A stretch of 64,000 nt of DNA from assembly GCA_015066015.1 (NCBI GenBank), contig SVPE01000001.1:62001-126000 (forward strand). The letters are read 5' to 3'. This document shows, piece after piece, positions 24,872 through 33,584 of the stretch; within the stretch, counting starts at the first letter, position 1; each line of letters begins with the position of its first letter. Origin of the DNA: Oscillospiraceae bacterium. GTDB taxonomy: Bacteria > Bacillota > Clostridia > Oscillospirales > Acutalibacteraceae. The notes beneath the pieces were generated by a model that did no database searches, had not been told where the DNA came from, and saw only the letters and a list, made by a program, of their open reading frames with translations. The position numbers and the translations under genes are program-made.

Positions 24872-25933
24872 ATGCAGTTTAAAAATGTACTTTCCGACAA
24901 ACGTGTTCCCGTAGACACCCCCGTAAACGCCATCGACGAAAACGGAAAGGCGGTTTTCGGCACCTTTAAAAGTGAATTTGAGAAAATGGACTTTCTCAAA
25001 ATTAAGGGGCAGTCACCCTATGTGCCCGACTGGTACAACAAATTCCGCTACACCATGTGGGAGGCAGTCGAGGTCAATCTCAAGGATGCACTTTTCCTTA
25101 CTGCCGTATGCGATATGGGTTGGTTTATGACCGCACTTACCTGCTTTTACGACAAGAAAACCAAAAAGGTTACATATTGGAAGAAGACTCTGCGTCACAG
25201 GGGCGCAAGTGTAAGCTACAACCTGCTTAACGGTGACACAACCGAAAGTGTATATAAGAACCTGAAAATCAAAATCGTCAATCATTTTGAAAGAGGAAAC
25301 GCCTATGTTTTAGGCTGTGCCCACCACGATAAAAAGGGCGACATAAAATATGACATCACCCTTGAGAGAGTATCTCTTCCCAGCGTTGTAAGCATTCCCT
25401 TCGGCGAGAATAAGCCCCTTTACACCCAGAAGGACCTTTTCAAGGCAACGGGCTATATTGAGTTTCAGGGTAAGCGCTACGAATGCGACGAGGACTCTGC
25501 GGGCATCATCGACGACCACAGAGGCTATTATCCCTACAGTGCCCACTATGACTGGGTGACAACCATGGGCAGAAAAGAGATTGACGGTGAGAAGAAATTC
25601 TTCGGCTTCAACCTTACGAGAAATCAGTCAGTCTGTCAGACCGACTATAACGAAAACCTCATCTGGTTTGAGGGCGAAACCTCAAGACTCACTCCCGTAC
25701 GCTTTGAGCATATCGAGTACAACAAGTGGCGCATCCGCGACGTTTACGGTATGGTGGACATCACCTTTGACATAGGTGACCGCTATATTATGCGTATGCC
25801 CTACAAGGTAATCGATGTAAATTATCACATCACCTTCGGCGAGCTCAAGGGCTACGTCTGCGACGAGGACGGCAACAAATACATCCTTGACGGTATGGGT
25901 GCCATAGGTGAAGACAAGACTCTTCACTTTTAA
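24872..25933 (+). CDS. DUF2804 domain-containing protein
   Basis: 353 residues; the ATG at 24872 follows AAAAGGAGAAGAAAAA. The family core is visible: D-D-H-R-G-Y-Y-P-Y-S-A-H-Y-D-W-V (about residue 225), the FFGFNLTRNQS segment, and NLIWFEGETSRL. DUF2804 proteins are predicted beta-rich, with lipocalin/AttH-like folds, and unknown biochemical role. No signal peptide. It lies 52 bases before the GH5 gene and may share its transcript. Confidence 0.82.
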   Translation: MQFKNVLSDKRVPVDTPVNAIDENGKAVFGTFKSEFEKMDFLKIKGQSPYVPDWYNKFRYTMWEAVEVNLKDALFLTAVCDMGWFMTALTCFYDKKTKKVTYWKKTLRHRGASVSYNLLNGDTTESVYKNLKIKIVNHFERGNAYVLGCAHHDKKGDIKYDITLERVSLPSVVSIPFGENKPLYTQKDLFKATGYIEFQGKRYECDEDSAGIIDDHRGYYPYSAHYDWVTTMGRKEIDGEKKFFGFNLTRNQSVCQTDYNENLIWFEGETSRLTPVRFEHIEYNKWRIRDVYGMVDITFDIGDRYIMRMPYKVIDVNYHITFGELKGYVCDEDGNKYILDGMGAIGEDKTLHF

Positions 25934-25985
25934 AAAGGAATAAGCCCTTAAGGGTTAATTCATAAACAATAAGGAGGAAAAACTT

Positions 25986-27326
25986 ATGAAAACTTTAAGA
26001 AAGGCCTTAAGTGTACTGCTTTGTGTGCTTATGGTTTTCTCAACCTCGAGCGTTGCCTTTGCTCAGGACAGCACTGCTGCAGCTGAAGAATTTTCCGAGG
26101 TAAGCCTTGAAGAGGCTATGGCTGCTGAGGCTACCGTCGCAGCTGAAGAGGTTACAGGCTTTACAGACGAGGACTATCTCATTGTAAAGGGCAGAACACT
26201 CTACAACAAAAAGGGTGAGCATATTCAGCTCAAGGGCGTAAACCTCGGTGCATGGCTTGTACGTGAGGACTGGCTCTGCCCCGACCATATTCCCGAAGGA
26301 GTGCAGTATGACGGCGAATACATCTACGACACCCTTGAAGAGCGCTTCGGCAGAGAAGGCGCAAAGGCTCTTATGGACCAGTATTACGAAAACTGGATTA
26401 CCGAATGGGACCTTGACAACATCAAGGCAAAGGGCTTCAACTGTGTACGTGTTCCCTTCTGGTACAGAAACTTCTACTATGACGACAAGGGCACAAAAAT
26501 CCTTGACGAAAACGGCGAATGGGACTTCTCAATCCTTGACTGGGTTGTTGAAGAGTGCAGTGAGCGCGAGCTTTACGTTATCCTTGATATGCACGGTGCA
26601 GTAGGCTCACAGAGTGATGCTCCCCACAGCGGACGTGCCTTCCAGGGCGCACAGCTTTACGAGGACAGCGTAAGAGGCGAAGAGTACCGCAAGTATACCA
26701 AGGAGCTCTGGACTGCAATTGTTTCAAGATTCAACGGCAACCCCGCAGTTGCTATGTATGACCTTCTCAACGAGCCTATGTGTGACGTTCAGTGCACAGA
26801 GGTCGAAAGACGTGCAAAGAACGAATGGATTTACGGCATCCTTTACGATACCGTACGTGCAGTTGACGAGGAGCACATAATCTCCATGGAAGCTATCTGG
26901 ACAGGCTTTGCTCTTCCTCCCACATTCCTCAAGGGATGGCACAACATCGTTTATCAGGTACACTTCTATAACAACAATGACTTCATTTTCACATTCTTCC
27001 TTCTTCTTACCATTATTCTTCATCCCAACGTACCTCTTATGGTAGGTGAATTCTATCCCCATCAGGCAACAACCTGGAAGAATTGCTTCAAGACCATGAA
27101 CAACCTTGACTACAGCTGGATGCTCTGGACATACAAGGCAACAGGCCACGGTATGTGGAGCTCTGACTGGTGTATGTACGGTGCAAAGGACGGCTTCTGG
27201 AGAGCTGACATTGCAAACGGCTCCTATGAAAGCATTGCCGAAGCCTGGTCAGCCGAAAGACTCAACACAGAAACCGGCTTCCAGGATACAGGCCACTACG
27301 ACACCAACGTCAAGGCATACCTGTAA
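25986..27326 (+). CDS. secreted glycoside hydrolase family 5 enzyme (endoglucanase/beta-1,3-glucanase-like)
   Basis: 446 residues with a signal peptide cut after about residue 26 (SVAFA-QD). After an acidic Ala/Glu-rich spacer, VKGRTLYNKKGEHIQLKGVN opens the GH5 barrel. The acid/base Glu is in YDLLNEP (about residue 263) and the nucleophile Glu in VGEFYP (about residue 355). Arg and His of the barrel appear in CVRVPFW and LDMHGA. It would cut a beta-glucan outside the cell. One oddity is a very hydrophobic run, F-I-F-T-F-F-L-L-L-T-I-I-L, just before the nucleophile strand. A terminator follows at 27331. Confidence 0.88.
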   Translation: MKTLRKALSVLLCVLMVFSTSSVAFAQDSTAAAEEFSEVSLEEAMAAEATVAAEEVTGFTDEDYLIVKGRTLYNKKGEHIQLKGVNLGAWLVREDWLCPDHIPEGVQYDGEYIYDTLEERFGREGAKALMDQYYENWITEWDLDNIKAKGFNCVRVPFWYRNFYYDDKGTKILDENGEWDFSILDWVVEECSERELYVILDMHGAVGSQSDAPHSGRAFQGAQLYEDSVRGEEYRKYTKELWTAIVSRFNGNPAVAMYDLLNEPMCDVQCTEVERRAKNEWIYGILYDTVRAVDEEHIISMEAIWTGFALPPTFLKGWHNIVYQVHFYNNNDFIFTFFLLLTIILHPNVPLMVGEFYPHQATTWKNCFKTMNNLDYSWMLWTYKATGHGMWSSDWCMYGAKDGFWRADIANGSYESIAEAWSAERLNTETGFQDTGHYDTNVKAYL

Positions 27327-27330
27327 AAAC

Positions 27331-27366
27331 AAAATCAGTGTCACTTCATCTGTGGCACTGATTTTT
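27331..27366 (+). terminator. intrinsic terminator after the GH5 gene
   Basis: AAATCAGTGTCAC-ttcatct-GTGGCACTGATTTTT, directly after the stop codon. Confidence 0.85.
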
Positions 27367-27396
27367 AATGAATAAACAAAGGAAAGGACAAAAAAC

Positions 27397-28728
27397 ATGA
27401 AACTTTATTACGACATCAAGGACAAGCCTAAATTTCCGCAGCTGATAGTTTTTGCAATTCAGCAGCTTCTTGCCATTATGGCGGCAACTCTTGTTGTGCC
27501 CATCATCATCGGCAACGGAATGCAGCCCTCGGCAGCACTTTTCGGTGCAGGTGTAGGTACACTTGTCTATGTAGCCTTCACAAAGGCTAGCAGCCCCGTT
27601 TTCCTCGGCTCATCCTTCGCCTTCCTCGGCTCGATGAGTGCCGCATTTGCAGGTGCAGTCAGCGCATCAGCCGGCTACGCAGGTCTTATCATCGGTGCAA
27701 TTTTTGCAGGTCTTGTTTATGTTGTTATTGCTCTTGCAATCAAGTTTGCCGGTGTAAACTGGATCAACAAGCTTATGCCCAAGCAGGTAATCGGCCCCAC
27801 AGTTGCCATTATCGGTCTTTCACTTGCAGGTAATGCAGTCGGCGACCTTCAGTGTTTTGTAAACGGCGCACCCTCATCAATCAACGTTCATGCAGCCGTT
27901 GCCTGCGGTCTTGTAACACTCTTTGTCACAATGATCTGCTCAACCTACGGTAAAAAGTCAATCAAGCTCATTCCCTTTATCATCGGTATCCTTGCAGGCT
28001 ATGCTTTTGCTGCAGTTTTAACCCTCATCGGCACAAAGCTCGGCAACGATTCTCTCAAGCTTATCGACTTCAGCGTTTTCTCAGGCATCAGCGTCTTTGC
28101 TCTTCCCGAATTCACATTCCTCACTGCTGCAAAGGGCATCAAGGAAATCGACGGCGCATACATCGGTACAATTGCCGCTGCATATCTTCCCGTTGCTTTC
28201 GTTGTATTTGCTGAGCACATCGCTGACCACAAAAACATCTCCTCCATCATCGGCAAGGACCTTCTTGAGGAGCCCGGTCTTCACAGAACACTTCTCGGTG
28301 ACGGTGTAGGCTCAATAGTAGGCGCATTCTTCGGCGGCTGTCCCAACACAACCTACGGCGAATCCGTTGCCTGCGTTGCTCTTACAAGAAACGCATCAGT
28401 TTACACAATCATCGCTGCTGCAATCGGTGCAATCATTATCTCCTTCTTCGAGCCCTTCGTTGCTTTTGTTGATTCAATTCCCGCTTGTGTAATGGGCGGC
28501 GTATGTATGGCTCTTTACGGCTTCATCGCAGTTTCAGGTCTCAAGATGGTCAAGGAAGTAAATCTTGAGGACAACAGAAACCTCTACACCGTTTCCGTAA
28601 TCCTTATTGCAGGTATCGGCGGTCTTACTCTCGGCTTCGGCAAGATTACCATCACCTCAATCGCATGTGCACTTATTCTCGGCATTATCACAAACCTTGT
28701 ACTTTCCAAGGCTAAGACTGCTGAATAA
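27397..28728 (+). CDS. uraA: uracil/xanthine permease (NCS2 family), UraA-like
   Basis: 443 residues and about 12-14 membrane segments. The start IKDKPKFPQLIVFAIQQLLA is the UraA-type entry motif, and the transport signature is FFGGCPNTTYGESVACVALT, with the Glu that binds the base. F-L-G-S-S-F-A-F-L-G marks the second half of the substrate site. It imports uracil with protons. It begins 30 bases after the GH5 terminator and has its own AAAGGAAAGG ribosome site. Confidence 0.9.
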   Translation: MKLYYDIKDKPKFPQLIVFAIQQLLAIMAATLVVPIIIGNGMQPSAALFGAGVGTLVYVAFTKASSPVFLGSSFAFLGSMSAAFAGAVSASAGYAGLIIGAIFAGLVYVVIALAIKFAGVNWINKLMPKQVIGPTVAIIGLSLAGNAVGDLQCFVNGAPSSINVHAAVACGLVTLFVTMICSTYGKKSIKLIPFIIGILAGYAFAAVLTLIGTKLGNDSLKLIDFSVFSGISVFALPEFTFLTAAKGIKEIDGAYIGTIAAAYLPVAFVVFAEHIADHKNISSIIGKDLLEEPGLHRTLLGDGVGSIVGAFFGGCPNTTYGESVACVALTRNASVYTIIAAAIGAIIISFFEPFVAFVDSIPACVMGGVCMALYGFIAVSGLKMVKEVNLEDNRNLYTVSVILIAGIGGLTLGFGKITITSIACALILGIITNLVLSKAKTAE

Positions 28729-28770
28729 GTCACAATTCAGTTTTTTCACAACAACTGAATACTAAGACAA

Positions 28771-28848
28771 AGGGGCAGCTGCGCTACGCGCAGCTGCTTT
28801 CAGCTTGTCGGAAATGCTTTTTCCGGCAAGCTGCTTTTTCTTTCCCCT
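28771..28848. repeat. two-arm nested palindrome upstream of the cloverleaf variant
   Basis: AGGGG/CCCCT closing bases enclose GCAGCTGCGC-TAC-GCGCAGCTGC and CAGCTTGtCGGAAA/TTTCCGgCAAGCTG. This is a smaller relative of the cloverleaf elements. Confidence 0.7.
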
Positions 28849-28872
28849 CACTTACGGGTAAAGGCAGCTTTA

Positions 28873-28983
28873 CGGGGAGGCCCTTTGACTTTCTGCCGAA
28901 AGTCAAAGGCGCAGCGAAAATCCGCTTCCCGCTGATACGAAGCGGATTTTCGCTGCGGCAACGCGGAGCGTTGCGCCTCCCCG
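28873..28983. repeat. cloverleaf nested palindrome, variant
   Basis: Closing stem CGGGGAGGC/GCCTCCCCG. Arm 1 is CTTTGACTTTC/GAAAGTCAAAG. Arm 2 is GCAGCGAAAATCCGCTTC/GAAGCGGATTTTCGCTGC. Arm 3 is GCAACGC-GGA-GCGTTGC. Compared with copy 1, all three arms differ yet remain paired. Confidence 0.88.
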
Positions 28984-29003
28984 CATTTCCCTTAAGCAGG
29001 AGA

Positions 29004-29044
29004 CAAAAAGAAAACCCGTCACTTCCGAAGGGAAATGGCGGGTT
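29004..29044 (-). terminator. intrinsic terminator for micropeptide gene A
   Basis: Minus strand: AACCCGCCATTTCCC-TTC-GGAAGTGACGGGTT followed by TTCTTTTT. It starts 13 bases after the micropeptide stop. Confidence 0.85.
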
Positions 29045-29056
29045 GCCTTGTCAGCT

Positions 29057-29155
29057 TTAAGCAAGTTCGTCGATCATGCCTGAGTCGATAAGCTTTCTGA
29101 AAAAGCCCATAATGAAATTGATGATTGCAAGAATGCTGTCAAAATTGAGTGTCAT
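29057..29155 (-). CDS. 32-residue hydrophobic/amphipathic micropeptide A
   Basis: ATG at 29155 behind GGGAGGAAATATT, TAA at 29057. The peptide starts MTLNFDSILAIINFIMGF, continues F-R-K-L-I-D-S-G and ends MIDELA. A hydrophobic N-terminal helix is followed by a charged amphipathic tail; it has no cysteine. An optimal ribosome site, a plausible promoter (29210-29237) and a strong terminator make a complete small gene. It has no recognised family. It resembles micropeptide B at 43734 in size and in its I-x-x-F-I-x-x-F-F-(R/K) pattern. Toxin, signal or membrane-modulator roles are all possible and none is shown. Confidence 0.7.
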   Translation of the reverse strand: MTLNFDSILAIINFIMGFFRKLIDSGMIDELA

Positions 29156-29209
29156 AATATTTCCTCCCTGAATGAATTGATACATAGGATTCAATTCTGT
29201 CCTTATTAT

Positions 29210-29237
29210 ATAATAAGGGAAGGGAGTCACTTGTTAA
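29210..29237 (-). promoter_or_regulatory. probable promoter and direct repeats upstream of micropeptide A
   Basis: Minus strand TTAACA, 16 bases, TATTAT. On the plus strand TTGTTAA occurs twice (29231 and 29242) with an 11-base period, one helical turn, overlapping the -35 region. This could bind an activator or repressor. Confidence 0.5.
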
Positions 29238-29320
29238 CGTTTTGTTAAGCGGTTGCAAATTAAGGTAAACAAATTATTCTGATTTATTAAAAAGTTATAC
29301 AAGTGTCGCTTAAGTGGCTC

Positions 29321-30262
29321 TTACCACTCGTGAATTACCTCGGGATTTGCAAAAACCTCCTCGAATTTCTTTACAAGGGGGATAACGTCACCGAAACCGC
29401 CGAGTCTGTGGTCGAAAGCGAGAGTTATGGGGAGCATCTTCTTTGTGCCGATGTCGACCTCACCCTTTTCGTTTCTGAAGGGGTAGTCAACCTCCTTGAT
29501 GTTGCTTATGCCGAGCATGAACACCTGAGGATAGAGAAGAGGTCCGTAGGAAATGTGACCGTAAAGCTCACGGCAGAGTGTGCCTGTGTTTGTAAAGCAG
29601 ACTGTACCCTCGTTGAAATCGTACATTGAGAGTGATTCGGGGTCCTTTACTCTTTTTTTGAAGATGTCAGCGGCGCTTGTAACGCTGTATTTGCCCACGA
29701 AGCCTGAGGCTATCTGTGCGAAGGTTGAAACAACCTTGCCCTTGAGCATAAAGCCGATCATTCTCTGCTGGATAAGGTCAAAGAGCAGACCGTCAACGTC
29801 GGTTTTGTCCATACGTCTCATGATGTCTGCAATCTGGTCTGCTATTTCCTTGAGGCTCTTGTCCTCAATAGCGCGAACCTTTACGGGGAAGGTGATGCCG
29901 CCGTCCATGAATATGGGCATTGCAACGTCAATGTGCTTTTTGACGATGAGTCTTCCGCAGGAGGCGGTGTGGTTGTACTCAAGATGTGCGTTGAGTCTGG
30001 GAGCGACCTTGAGGCCCTCAACGAGAAGGCGCATCATAAGTGTGTTGAAGGAAAGGGGATAGCCGCATTCCTCCTTGAGCTTTTGGTACTCGTTGTAGAA
30101 TTTTGTGATGTCTGCCTCGTAGACATAGACGGGTGTGGGGATTGTTCTTTGTGCGTTTACAAGAACGTTTCCCGATACTCTTGCCTTGAGATTGAAATAT
30201 TCAATCTTGTCACCCTCTTCGGGAGCGGCGAGAGCTCTTTGCATGTAGTACTTGAAATCCAT
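29321..30262 (-). CDS. stand-alone 2-oxoacid dehydrogenase E2-type acyltransferase domain
   Basis: 313 residues. The whole protein corresponds to the catalytic domain of dihydrolipoamide acyltransferases (CAT-like fold), with no lipoyl or E1/E3-binding domain. The final motif reads A-F-D-H-R-L-G-G-F-G-D, where canonical enzymes have D-H-R-x-x-D-G. The catalytic His is kept but the partner Asp is replaced. No E1 or E3 gene is adjacent. It may use another acyl carrier such as CoA, or may have lost catalysis. Start at 30262 behind AAAGGAAGTAAAAACT. Confidence 0.75.
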   Translation of the reverse strand: MDFKYYMQRALAAPEEGDKIEYFNLKARVSGNVLVNAQRTIPTPVYVYEADITKFYNEYQKLKEECGYPLSFNTLMMRLLVEGLKVAPRLNAHLEYNHTASCGRLIVKKHIDVAMPIFMDGGITFPVKVRAIEDKSLKEIADQIADIMRRMDKTDVDGLLFDLIQQRMIGFMLKGKVVSTFAQIASGFVGKYSVTSAADIFKKRVKDPESLSMYDFNEGTVCFTNTGTLCRELYGHISYGPLLYPQVFMLGISNIKEVDYPFRNEKGEVDIGTKKMLPITLAFDHRLGGFGDVIPLVKKFEEVFANPEVIHEW

Positions 30263-30408
30263 AGTTTTTACTTCCTTTTCTCTAATATATATGCTGTCCT
30301 GTAACAGCTAAAGCCAAGACCATTTTATACTATTAAAAAGAAAAAGTAAATATATATATTGATTTTTTAACATAAATTTCTTTTGTGTACCAATAGCGCA
30401 ATTATGTA

Positions 30409-30437
30409 TTGATTTTTATTGCCGTGATTGGTATAAT
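30409..30437 (+). promoter_or_regulatory. sigma-A promoter for rpe
   Basis: TTGATT, 17 bases, TATAAT, 49 bases before the rpe start. Confidence 0.75.
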
Positions 30438-30486
30438 AATATGAAAAAGTTTTTCTGAAAATATTACATAAGCGAGGTAGAAAATT

Positions 30487-31152
30487 ATGATTAAAATATC
30501 ACCGTCTATTCTTTCATGCGACTATTCAAAAATGGGAGAGGAATTTGAAAATATGAAGCGTTGCGGCGCGGACTGGCTTCACATTGACGTTATGGATGGC
30601 CATTTTGTGCCCAATATCACCCTCGGTGCGCCCCTTGTGAAGTGCCTGAGAAAATGCTCTGACCTTGTTTTTGACTGTCACCTTATGATAAGCGACCCCG
30701 AAAAGTATATCCCCGACTTTATAAAGGCGGGCGCTGACCTTATATGCTTCCATGTTGAAAGTGATTCACCTGTTGAAAAAACTATCGACCTTATCCGCGA
30801 AAGCGGTAAAATCGCCGCCCTTGCCGTTAAGCCGGGTACACCCGTTGAAACAGTTTTTCCCTACCTTGACAAGCTTGGTATGGTGCTTATTATGACTGTT
30901 GAGCCGGGCTTCGGCGGACAGTCCTTTATGGCAGATATGATGGATAAGATTGTTGCCCTTCGTAAGGAGTGCGATGCAAGAAATATCGAAATGGACATAC
31001 AGGTTGACGGAGGAATCTCCCTTGCAACCGTTGAAACTGCCGCAAAGGCAGGCGCAAACGTCCTTGTTGCAGGCTCAGCTATTTTCGGCAGCGATGACCC
31101 CGAAAGGACAATTGCCGAGCTCAGAAGCAGGGCAGCAAAGTATTTTGACTGA
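30487..31152 (+). CDS. rpe: ribulose-phosphate 3-epimerase
   Basis: 221 residues, standard length, with start behind AGCGAGGTAGAAAATT. TIM-barrel motifs are ISPSILSCDYSKM, WLHIDVMDGHFVPNIT (metal His/Asp), FDCHLMI, VEPGFGGQSF and QVDGGISLAT. It interconverts ribulose-5-phosphate and xylulose-5-phosphate in the pentose phosphate pathway. It leads into the GHL-like gene 20 bases later. Confidence 0.96.
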   Translation: MIKISPSILSCDYSKMGEEFENMKRCGADWLHIDVMDGHFVPNITLGAPLVKCLRKCSDLVFDCHLMISDPEKYIPDFIKAGADLICFHVESDSPVEKTIDLIRESGKIAALAVKPGTPVETVFPYLDKLGMVLIMTVEPGFGGQSFMADMMDKIVALRKECDARNIEMDIQVDGGISLATVETAAKAGANVLVAGSAIFGSDDPERTIAELRSRAAKYFD

Positions 31153-31172
31153 TAAAAGAAGGTAATATACCT

Positions 31173-32390
31173 ATGAATTTCAAAAAATTTAGCACAAAGG
31201 GCAGAAGTCCTTACAGCAGCAATAAAACCCGTGTGAGGAAAAGCTACTACACCTTTTCAAGGGAATACCCTGCAGGAAACATCCCTCTTGAGAGAATGAA
31301 CCATTACACCATCAGATCTAAAAAAACAAAAAAATCCCTGTCGGTGCTGCTGGTATTGCTTCTTCTGGGCGCAGCCTTTTTTGCTGTGAGGCTTCCCCTT
31401 GACATTGCCTATAAGGATGCACCGCAGCTTACTCCGGGAAATATTGAGGCATCTCAGAACACGGCGGCAGAAACCTCCGTTCTTTATGAAGGCGGCTTCA
31501 GGGCGCTCTATATGCCCTACGATAAGCTCAGCGACACCTCATATATCAGGTCCTTTATCAAAAAAATCCGCCGCTACGACTGTAACGGAGTCGTCATCGA
31601 TTTCAAACCCGAAAGCGGAAAGCTAGCCTACAGCTCTCTTAATTCCTATGCCATCAACGGCAAGTGTGCGATTTTTGACAATAACACCGTAAGACAGGCT
31701 CTCAACCTTTTCAGAAAGGAAAATATCACCGTTGCGGCAAGAATCTTCTGCTTTCTTGACAATACGGTGCCTGTAACAAGTCCCGAGCTTGCGGTAAAAT
31801 ATATGGACACTGACGTAAACTGGGTCGACTCCACCGAGGAAAACGGAGACAAAACCTGGCTCAATCCCTGCTCAACGGAAACTCTGGGCTATCTTCTCGA
31901 CATCGTAAAGGAGCTCAGAAGCTTCGACATCAAGGGCTTCATCCTTGAAAAGTGTCATTTCCCCGACAGCGGTAATACAGCCGGTGCCACCTTTCCGGGA
32001 GACAAAAACTTCAAGGACAAGAATGCCGTGCTTAAGCTTTACATCAAAAGCATAAAGGAGCTGCTTGAAAAGGACAACTTCCTTATCATTACGCAGACCT
32101 CAAACGACAGTCTCAACGGCAACAAGAAGATTTACTACGGCTCAATCAATTCGGGTGCCTTTGATGCAGTTGCCTCTTATACAAACAAGCGCCCCGATGA
32201 CTGCTATCCCGATAAGAAAACGGGCTTTTCGTCAATGCTCAGACTCTTCTCAGACTCGGCAGCGAATTTCCCCGACAGAATCTTTATGCCCGTAATCGAC
32301 TACAGCGAATATACAGGTAAATATATGCGGACAATCCGCAAAAACAACTACACAAGCTACATTATCTTTGATGAAGCGGGAGAATATTAA
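31173..32390 (+). CDS. DUF4015/GHL-type putative glycoside hydrolase, membrane-anchored
   Basis: 405 residues. A basic cytoplasmic N-terminus (about 45 residues) precedes one membrane helix (about residues 52-72). The outer domain begins G-F-R-A-L-Y-M-P-Y-D-K-L. It carries F-I-K-K-I-R-R-Y-D-C-N-G-V-V-I-D-F-K, NITVAARIFCFLDNTV and NPCSTETLGYLLDIVKEL, typical of the DUF4015 glycoside-hydrolase-like TIM barrel. It is related in plan to the GHL10 lipoprotein at 552. The likely role is in wall or spore-coat glycan metabolism; the substrate is unknown. It lies 15 bases before era. Confidence 0.75.
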   Translation: MNFKKFSTKGRSPYSSNKTRVRKSYYTFSREYPAGNIPLERMNHYTIRSKKTKKSLSVLLVLLLLGAAFFAVRLPLDIAYKDAPQLTPGNIEASQNTAAETSVLYEGGFRALYMPYDKLSDTSYIRSFIKKIRRYDCNGVVIDFKPESGKLAYSSLNSYAINGKCAIFDNNTVRQALNLFRKENITVAARIFCFLDNTVPVTSPELAVKYMDTDVNWVDSTEENGDKTWLNPCSTETLGYLLDIVKELRSFDIKGFILEKCHFPDSGNTAGATFPGDKNFKDKNAVLKLYIKSIKELLEKDNFLIITQTSNDSLNGNKKIYYGSINSGAFDAVASYTNKRPDDCYPDKKTGFSSMLRLFSDSAANFPDRIFMPVIDYSEYTGKYMRTIRKNNYTSYIIFDEAGEY

Positions 32391-32405
32391 GCTCCCAAGG
32401 AGACC

Positions 32406-33296
32406 ATGATGACAAAAACTGCATTTATTGCCATTATCGGCAAACCCAACGTAGGAAAATCCTCTATATTAAATAAAGTGCTCGGACAGAAGATAGCCAT
32501 TGTTTCCGACAAGCCCCAGACCACCCGTACAAGAATTATGGGTGTACTTACAAGGGGTGAGACTCAGCTTGTTTTCACCGATACACCGGGCTTCCATAAG
32601 CCGAAAACAAAGCTCGGAGAAAAAATGATAAAGGCAGTCGGTGACAGTATTTCCGGTGTTGATGCCTGCCTTCTTGTGGTTGAGCCCGTCGGTGAGCTTA
32701 CCGAAAGTGAGCTGGAGCTTATCGAAAAAATCAGAAAAAGTAAAATTCCGGCAATACTTGCGATAAATAAAATTGACACTCTTTCCGATAAGAGCCTTCT
32801 TATTGAGAGAATAGCAGAGCTTTCTGCACTTTACAGCTTCACAGCCGTAGTGCCTGTTTCTGCAGTTAAAAACGACGGAATTGACCTGCTCACGGAGGAA
32901 ATGGAGGCTCTTGCCTTCCCGTCAGAGCATTTCTTCCCCGACGACACTCTCACCGACCAGCCCGAGAGGGTGCTTGTTGCCGAAATCGTAAGAGAAAAGA
33001 TGCTCCGTCTTCTTGACAAGGAGATTCCTCACGGTGTCGCAGTTTCCGTTGAAAAAATGCGTGAAAGAAGCGACCGTGAGCTTATCGACATCGAGGCAAT
33101 AATCTACTGTGAAAAGGAAAGCCACAAGGGCATTATCATCGGAAAGAAGGGTGCCACCCTCAAAAGAATTTCCACCTATGCACGACAGGATATGGAAAAA
33201 TTCTTCTCCTGTCAGATTAACCTTCAGTGTTGGGTCAAGGTCAAGGAGGACTGGCGCAACAGAGAGGGTCTGATTCACAATTTCGGACTGGACTGA
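32406..33296 (+). CDS. era: GTPase Era
   Basis: 296 residues. The G motifs are GKPNVGKSS (G1), DKPQTTR (G2 region), DTPGFHKP (G3), NKIDTL (G4) and VSAVKNDG (G5). A C-terminal KH domain has GKKGATLKRI. Era binds 16S rRNA and assists 30S maturation. The start is ATG at 32406 or 32409 behind AAGGAGACC. Downstream, a 1 kb repeat block separates it from yqzL and recO, which normally follow closely. Confidence 0.96.
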   Translation: MMTKTAFIAIIGKPNVGKSSILNKVLGQKIAIVSDKPQTTRTRIMGVLTRGETQLVFTDTPGFHKPKTKLGEKMIKAVGDSISGVDACLLVVEPVGELTESELELIEKIRKSKIPAILAINKIDTLSDKSLLIERIAELSALYSFTAVVPVSAVKNDGIDLLTEEMEALAFPSEHFFPDDTLTDQPERVLVAEIVREKMLRLLDKEIPHGVAVSVEKMRERSDRELIDIEAIIYCEKESHKGIIIGKKGATLKRISTYARQDMEKFFSCQINLQCWVKVKEDWRNREGLIHNFGLD

Positions 33297-33301
33297 TTTT
33301 T

Positions 33302-33425
33302 GAAATGCAGAGTGCAGAATGCAGAGTGCAGAATGCAGAGTTGCGGTCGCGGGCGAGTTAATGCTCTGCCGAAAGTGAGTGACCGCGGAGTGAGTTTATA
33401 GTTGACGGTTAATAGGTTGATTGTA
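33302..33425 (+). repeat. dispersed repeat module A, copy 3, with extended GCAGAATGCAGAGT tandem
   Basis: Opens with tandem GCAGAGTGCAGAAT units, then TTGCGGTCGCGGGCGAGTTA, ATGCTCTGCCGAAAGTGAGT and GTTGATTGTAAAATGCTGAG. Confidence 0.8.
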
Positions 33426-33454
33426 AAATGCTGAGTTTGGGGTGAAGGGAAGAT

Positions 33455-33574
33455 GCGGGGAGGCGCTTTGGCTTTCTTTTTGGGAAAGCCAAAGGCACAA
33501 AGAAAAACCGCTTCCGTTATCGGGGAAGCAGTTTTTCTCTGTGAGACGCGCCTGCGGCGCGTCCGCCTCCCCGC
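33455..33574. repeat. cloverleaf nested palindrome, copy 4
   Basis: Same closing stem and arms as at 14966. Arm 2 has two mismatches (CACAAAG against CTCTGTG and CCGC against GCAG), so this copy is slightly decayed. Confidence 0.9.
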
Positions 33575-33584
33575 CAGTCGGCGA

